Source of the DNA: Amycolatopsis sp.
GTDB lineage: Bacteria; Actinomycetota; Actinomycetes; Mycobacteriales; Pseudonocardiaceae
NCBI RefSeq assembly: GCF_025464955.1
Contig: NZ_JAODNM010000154.1
Span: forward strand, 1 to 64,000
Reading direction: 5' to 3'
DNA: 64,000 bases
The translations under genes were made by a program, and so were the position numbers. The notes under the pieces were generated by a model. The model did no database searches. It was not told the DNA's origin and saw only the letters and a list, made by a program, of their open reading frames with translations. Shown here in pieces: positions 61,389 to 64,000 of the stretch. Within the stretch, counting starts at the first letter, position 1; each line of letters begins with the position of its first letter.

Positions 61389-61460
61389 CTCCCGGTCCAG
61401 GGCTCGAACCTGGGCAAACGGATCCAAAATCCGTGGTGCTGCCGATTACACCAACCGGGA
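61389..61460 (-). tRNA. tRNA-Gln(TTG)
   Basis: Acceptor TCCCGGT/ACCGGGA, anticodon arm ACGGA-TTTTGGA-TCCGT with TTG, T arm CCAGG-TTCGAGC-CCTGG, discriminator G. Only 4 nt from the tRNA-Leu gene. Confidence 0.92.
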
Positions 61461-61500
61461 TCGAGAAGGGGCATCGGCACCGCGGGCGCGGAGCCGATGG

Positions 61501-61574
61501 AGCCTCTCCTGGGAGTCGAACCCAGTTCCTCCCGTTTACGAGACGGGTGCTCGGGCCGGTTGAGCTCGAGAGGC
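61501..61574 (-). tRNA. tRNA-Thr(CGT)
   Basis: Acceptor GCCTCTC/GAGAGGC, D arm GCTC...GAGC, anticodon arm CCCGT-CTCGTAA-ACGGG with CGT, T arm CTGGG-TTCGACT-CCCAG, discriminator T. Confidence 0.92.
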
Positions 61575-61589
61575 AGGATGGATACTGCG

Positions 61590-61663
61590 TACGGCTCCGG
61601 GGAGTCGAACCCCGACTGGACTGGCCCTCGACCAGTTGCCTCTACCTGTTGGGCTAGAGCCGC
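61590..61663 (-). tRNA. Class I tRNA with GAG in the anticodon position (identity unclear)
   Basis: Acceptor GCGGCTC/GAGCCGT (one G-T pair) and T arm CGGGG-TTCGACT-CCCCG are sound. Anticodon stem ACTGG/CCAGT closes loop TCGAGGG, giving GAG (Leu) by position. However, the variable loop is short (class I, unlike tRNA-Leu), position 33 is C rather than the near-universal T, and the D stem has only three pairs. Identity uncertain; possibly non-functional. Confidence 0.6.
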
Positions 61664-61667
61664 GTTG

Positions 61668-61740
61668 CGCTCACGACGGGACTCGAACCCGCGATCGTCT
61701 CCTCGACAAGGAGCTGCCGTCGCCACTGGGCCACGTGAGC
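61668..61740 (-). tRNA. tRNA-Asp(GTC)
   Basis: Acceptor GCTCACG/CGTGAGC, loop TTGTCGA with GTC, stem GCTCC/GGAGA (one mismatch), T arm GCGGG-TTCGAGT-CCCGT, discriminator G. Confidence 0.88.
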
Positions 61741-61764
61741 ATCTGGTGTTTCCTGGCGGTGTCG

Positions 61765-61836
61765 TAGCGCGTACGGGAGTCGAACCCGCGGCGTCCGGGG
61801 TGAAAACCCGGCGTCCTTCCGTTAGACCAACGCGCT
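61765..61836 (-). tRNA. tRNA-Glu(TTC)
   Basis: Acceptor AGCGCGT/ACGCGCT, anticodon arm CCGGG-TTTTCAC-CCCGG with TTC, T arm GCGGG-TTCGACT-CCCGT, discriminator A. Confidence 0.9.
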
Positions 61837-61837
61837 G

Positions 61838-61910
61838 TGCCCCCAGCAGGAGTCGAACCTGCGCGCGACGGCTTAGGAAGCCGGTGCTCTGTCCGCTGAG
61901 CTACAGGGGC
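61838..61910 (-). tRNA. tRNA-Arg(CCT)
   Basis: Acceptor GCCCCTG/TGGGGGC, D arm GCTC...GAGC, loop TTCCTAA with CCT (one mismatch at the base of the stem), T arm GCAGG-TTCGACT-CCTGC, discriminator A. First gene of the array in transcription order, 1 nt from tRNA-Glu. Confidence 0.9.
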
Positions 61911-61927
61911 GAAGTGATGAGAGTGGA

Positions 61928-62036
61928 GTCCGGCCGCGCCGATGAGCACGGCCGGACCCCACTGCTCGTCCCTGCCGCGGCGGACGCGACCGGAACGAGC
62001 AGTGAGTAAATGTCTGTTCCACTGTGTAGATGTCAA
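61928..62036 (-). promoter_or_regulatory. Leader of the tRNA array: -35 element and two hairpins
   Basis: TTGACA on the minus strand (62036-62031) is a candidate -35; no convincing -10 follows. Between it and the first tRNA lie two perfect dyads: ACTGCTCGT/ACGAGCAGT (61961-61969 with 61995-62003) and GTCCGGCCG/CGGCCGGAC (61928-61936 with 61949-61957). Confidence 0.45.
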
Positions 62037-62106
62037 TGAACATCACCACCCAGGAAATGGGCAGCGTCAATCAATGATAATTGTTTTGGGTGCGCTGAAT
62101 AGAGAA

Positions 62107-62138
62107 AGCCGCCCGGATCGGTTTCCCGATGGGCGGCT
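62107..62138. terminator. Terminator of the small ORF
   Basis: AGCCGCCC-GG-ATCGG, loop TTTC, CCGAT-GGGCGGCT: a 13-bp stem with a 2-nt bulge, downstream of the stop at 62162. Confidence 0.6.
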
Positions 62139-62161
62139 CCCGTGACATGACGAGGTCTACG

Positions 62162-62302
62162 TCATGGTGGGGAGCCTGCGCAGTCCAGAAGGACCTGTTC
62201 GCGACAGGAGAAGGCTTTCCGCTGATCATTCGACGAGCATGAGGCGGCGAGCGCGGCGACCAGATGCTGGTGCTGCGTCCTCCGCTTTCGCATATTCGTC
62301 AT
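62162..62302 (-). CDS. 46-aa peptide of unknown function
   Basis: ATG 62302 has a perfect GGAGGAG ribosome binding site, which fixes this start inside a longer reading frame. The peptide is basic at the N-terminus (TNMRKRRTQHQHLVAALAAS), then Cys/Ser-rich (CSSNDQRKAFSC...LLDCAGSPP). A promoter-like TTGACC with a TGATAA-containing -10 region lies 40-80 nt upstream and a terminator follows, so it looks like a real gene. A modified-peptide precursor is possible, but no modifying enzyme is nearby. No family recognised. Confidence 0.55.
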   Translation of the reverse strand: MTNMRKRRTQHQHLVAALAASCSSNDQRKAFSCREQVLLDCAGSPP

Positions 62303-62506
62303 GATCACTCCTCCGCTTGACTGGGTGAATTTATCATTGCCCAACTTGCCGGGAAGGTCAATCGTATTTCTTACCTTTCCGCCGGTGACCTGATTCGGGG
62401 TCACCAATAGTGGTTCCGAAGGAGCGTCGCGGTAGTGAGAAGCCGGACTCGCCTGTACCTCGGGCCCAGCACGGACCGCCCTGGCTCGCGTCGGTCATCC
62501 GTGTGG

Positions 62507-62525
62507 TTAGCTTAGCCTAGGCTAA
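62507..62525. promoter_or_regulatory. DtxR/IdeR iron box before the siderophore permease genes
   Basis: TTAGCTTAGCCTAGGCTAA matches the 19-bp iron-box pattern TTAGGTTAGGCTAACCTAA, centred in a longer dyad CCGTGTG...CACACGG (62499-62532). Iron-loaded IdeR would repress the permease operon. Confidence 0.85.
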
Positions 62526-62543
62526 TCACACGGATGAGGAACG

Positions 62544-63557
62544 ATGCTGGTACCCGTCGCGCGACGACGACACGGCCTGCGTACGGTGACCGGCGTCTTG
62601 GTTCTGGTCGCCCTGCTGGTCGGGCTGCTGTTCGCCAGCCTGGCGCTGGGATCCCAGACACTGCCGCTGGGACAGGTGTGGCACGCAGTGTTCGCGCCCG
62701 ACGGCTCCGCCGCGTCGATCATCGTCTGGAAGCTGCGGTTCCCGCGCACCGTGCTGGCCGTCGTCGTGGGCGCGGATCTCGCCGTCGCCGGGGTCGTCAT
62801 GCAGTCGCTCACCCGCAACCGGCTGGCCGAGCCGGGCCTGCTGGGCGTGAACTCCGGCGCGGCGCTCGCCGTCGTGCTGGGGATCTCAGTCTTCGGCGTC
62901 AGCTCGGCCGCGGGCTACGTGTGGTTCGCCTTCGCCGGCGCGGGCGCGTCCGCGATCGTGGTGCAACTCGTGGGACGGGGCGGCGGGAGCGATCGGGTCC
63001 GCCTGGTGCTCGCCGGGGCGGCGTTGTCGGCCAGCTTGAGCGCGGCCACCGGCATCATCACCCTGTTCGACTCGAACACCTTCGACTCCTACCGCTTCTG
63101 GGTGGTGGGCGCGCTGGCCGACCGCGGCCTGGATGTGCTCGTGGCGGTCCTGCCTTTCTCACTGGTCGCCTTGGCTCTCGCCGCGGTGATGAGCCGGTCC
63201 CTCAACGCGCTCGCCCTCGGCGACGAGCTCGGGGTCTCGCTCGGGGTGCGCCTCGCCTGGGCCCGGGGGCTGGCGTTCGCCGCCGTGATCCTGGCCAGCG
63301 GGGCCGCCACCGCGGCCGCAGGCCCAGTCGCCTTCGTCGGTCTGGCGGTCCCCCAGGTCCTGCGCTGGCGGGTCGGCCCCGACGTGCGGGCGCTCGTGCC
63401 GCACGCACTCCTGGCCGGCCCGGTGCTGCTGCTGGCGAGTGATCTGATCGGCCGGCTCGTCGCGCCCCCTGGCGAACTCGAGCTCGGCATCGTCACCGCG
63501 TTCGTGGGTGCGCCGTTCCTGCTCGCTGCGGTGCTTCGCCGCAGGAGCGCGCGGTGA
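62544..63557 (+). CDS. Siderophore ABC transporter permease (FecCD)
   Basis: 337 aa from ATG 62544, behind GAGGAA. About nine membrane segments; the FecCD motifs LRFPRTVLAVVVGADLAVAG, MQSLTRNRLAEPGLLGVNSG and a C-terminal GPVAFVGLAVPQVLRW are present. Forms the inner-membrane channel for a ferric siderophore with the next gene, to which it is coupled by a GTGA overlap. Controlled by the iron box upstream. Confidence 0.93.
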   Translation: MLVPVARRRHGLRTVTGVLVLVALLVGLLFASLALGSQTLPLGQVWHAVFAPDGSAASIIVWKLRFPRTVLAVVVGADLAVAGVVMQSLTRNRLAEPGLLGVNSGAALAVVLGISVFGVSSAAGYVWFAFAGAGASAIVVQLVGRGGGSDRVRLVLAGAALSASLSAATGIITLFDSNTFDSYRFWVVGALADRGLDVLVAVLPFSLVALALAAVMSRSLNALALGDELGVSLGVRLAWARGLAFAAVILASGAATAAAGPVAFVGLAVPQVLRWRVGPDVRALVPHALLAGPVLLLASDLIGRLVAPPGELELGIVTAFVGAPFLLAAVLRRRSAR

Positions 63558-64000
63558 CCCCGCCGGGCACCCGCCGGCGTTCGGCCGCCATCAGCCTCGC
63601 GGTGCTACTGGTCGCCGTCGTGATCGCCGCCGCCAGTCTGTTCCTGGGTGACTACCACCTCGGCCTCTCCGGCGTCCTTGACGTCTTCGGCGGTGCGGGC
63701 AGCGGGACCGACCGGTTCATCGTGCTTGGTCAGCGCCTGCCGCGAGCCGTTGCCGGCCTGCTCGTCGGCGCCGCGCTCGGCGTAGCCGGTGCTGTGTTCC
63801 AGAGCATCTCCCGCAATCAGCTCGGCAGCCCCGACGTGATCGGCTTCACCACCGGGTCGGCGTCCGGTGCCCTCATCGCGCTGCTCGTCGCCGGGCTGGG
63901 CGGTACCCAGGTCGTGATCGGCGCCGTTGCCGGAGGGTTGCTGACCGCCGTCGTCGTGCTCGCGCTCAGCTCCGGGGCAAAGCTGCGCGGCGAGCGGCTC
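63554..64000 (+). CDS. Siderophore ABC transporter permease (FecCD), runs off window
   Basis: GTG 63554 overlaps the previous stop. The visible 149 residues include two N-terminal membrane segments, QRLPRAVAGLLVGAALGVAG, and FQSISRNQLGSPDVIGFTTG, the second FecCD subunit of the heterodimeric channel. The ATPase gene is expected beyond the window. Confidence 0.92.
   Translation, partial: MTPPGTRRRSAAISLAVLLVAVVIAAASLFLGDYHLGLSGVLDVFGGAGSGTDRFIVLGQRLPRAVAGLLVGAALGVAGAVFQSISRNQLGSPDVIGFTTGSASGALIALLVAGLGGTQVVIGAVAGGLLTAVVVLALSSGAKLRGERL

Noticed and set aside
1..64000. rRNA operon, replication origin or prophage structural genes
   Set aside because: None of the characteristic sequences or gene families is present.

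Overview
The window is 64 kb of high-GC actinomycete chromosome, most likely from Pseudonocardiaceae and Amycolatopsis-like. The evidence is near-uniform high GC, many GTG and leaderless starts, RbpA, an Rpf-type transglycosylase, the Lnt/Ppm1 lipoprotein pair, a carboxylic acid reductase, ECF sigma plus YCII pairs and abundant TetR regulators. The genus is an inference.

Region 1 (1-13.2 kb) is a transposon graveyard with cargo. It starts with the N-terminus of an ISAzo13-type transposase, then a coiled-coil protein preceded by a 34-bp near-perfect palindrome. Three copies of a 36-37 bp GGGG...TAAG sequence (1835, 11180, 13140) look like Tn3-family terminal inverted repeats. Each borders truncated or chimeric sequence: a haloalkane-dehalogenase-like 3' fragment, a MerR gene whose stop lies inside the repeat, and a Tn3 transposase 3' remnant. 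Inside lie a serine recombinase with a res-like region and a translationally coupled three-gene operon: an unknown helical protein, a P-loop NTPase, and a class-I lysyl-tRNA-synthetase-like catalytic domain fused to an ASCH domain. A second ASCH protein follows the recombinase. This operon is the best candidate for an undescribed system.

Region 2 (13.2-42.2 kb) is mostly ordinary chromosome: small-molecule kinases, DinB, MarR/quinone oxidoreductase, TetR, an SNF2 helicase with a SWIM partner, DUF4865, GNATs, amidohydrolase, SDR, a tyrosine recombinase, GDPD, ECF sigma/YCII, an Rpf-like protein, thymidine kinase, RbpA, Ppm1, Lnt, another amidohydrolase and a lysine 2,3-aminomutase (KamA). Several gene relics are interspersed.

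Region 3 (42.2-50.1 kb) is a catabolic island between full-length kamA and a diverged second copy of the kamA 3' end. A TetR regulator with four TGAACA-NN-TGTTCA operators controls an EthD-like gene and a divergent run of two SDRs, a 3Fe-4S-type ferredoxin, a beta-hydroxyacid-dehydrogenase-like protein, a carboxymuconolactone-decarboxylase-like protein and a cytochrome P450.

Region 4 (50.4-64 kb) has an acyl-CoA dehydrogenase-like gene, a VOC protein, a secreted GH5 glycosidase with a LacI-type operator, a carboxylic acid reductase, a stand-alone LigD-type phosphoesterase, a small degenerate tRNA cluster (58.4-58.9 kb), a TetR/CMD pair, a VOC protein, and a dense array of ten tRNA genes on the minus strand (61.0-61.9 kb). 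The window ends in a siderophore permease operon behind a DtxR/IdeR-type iron box.
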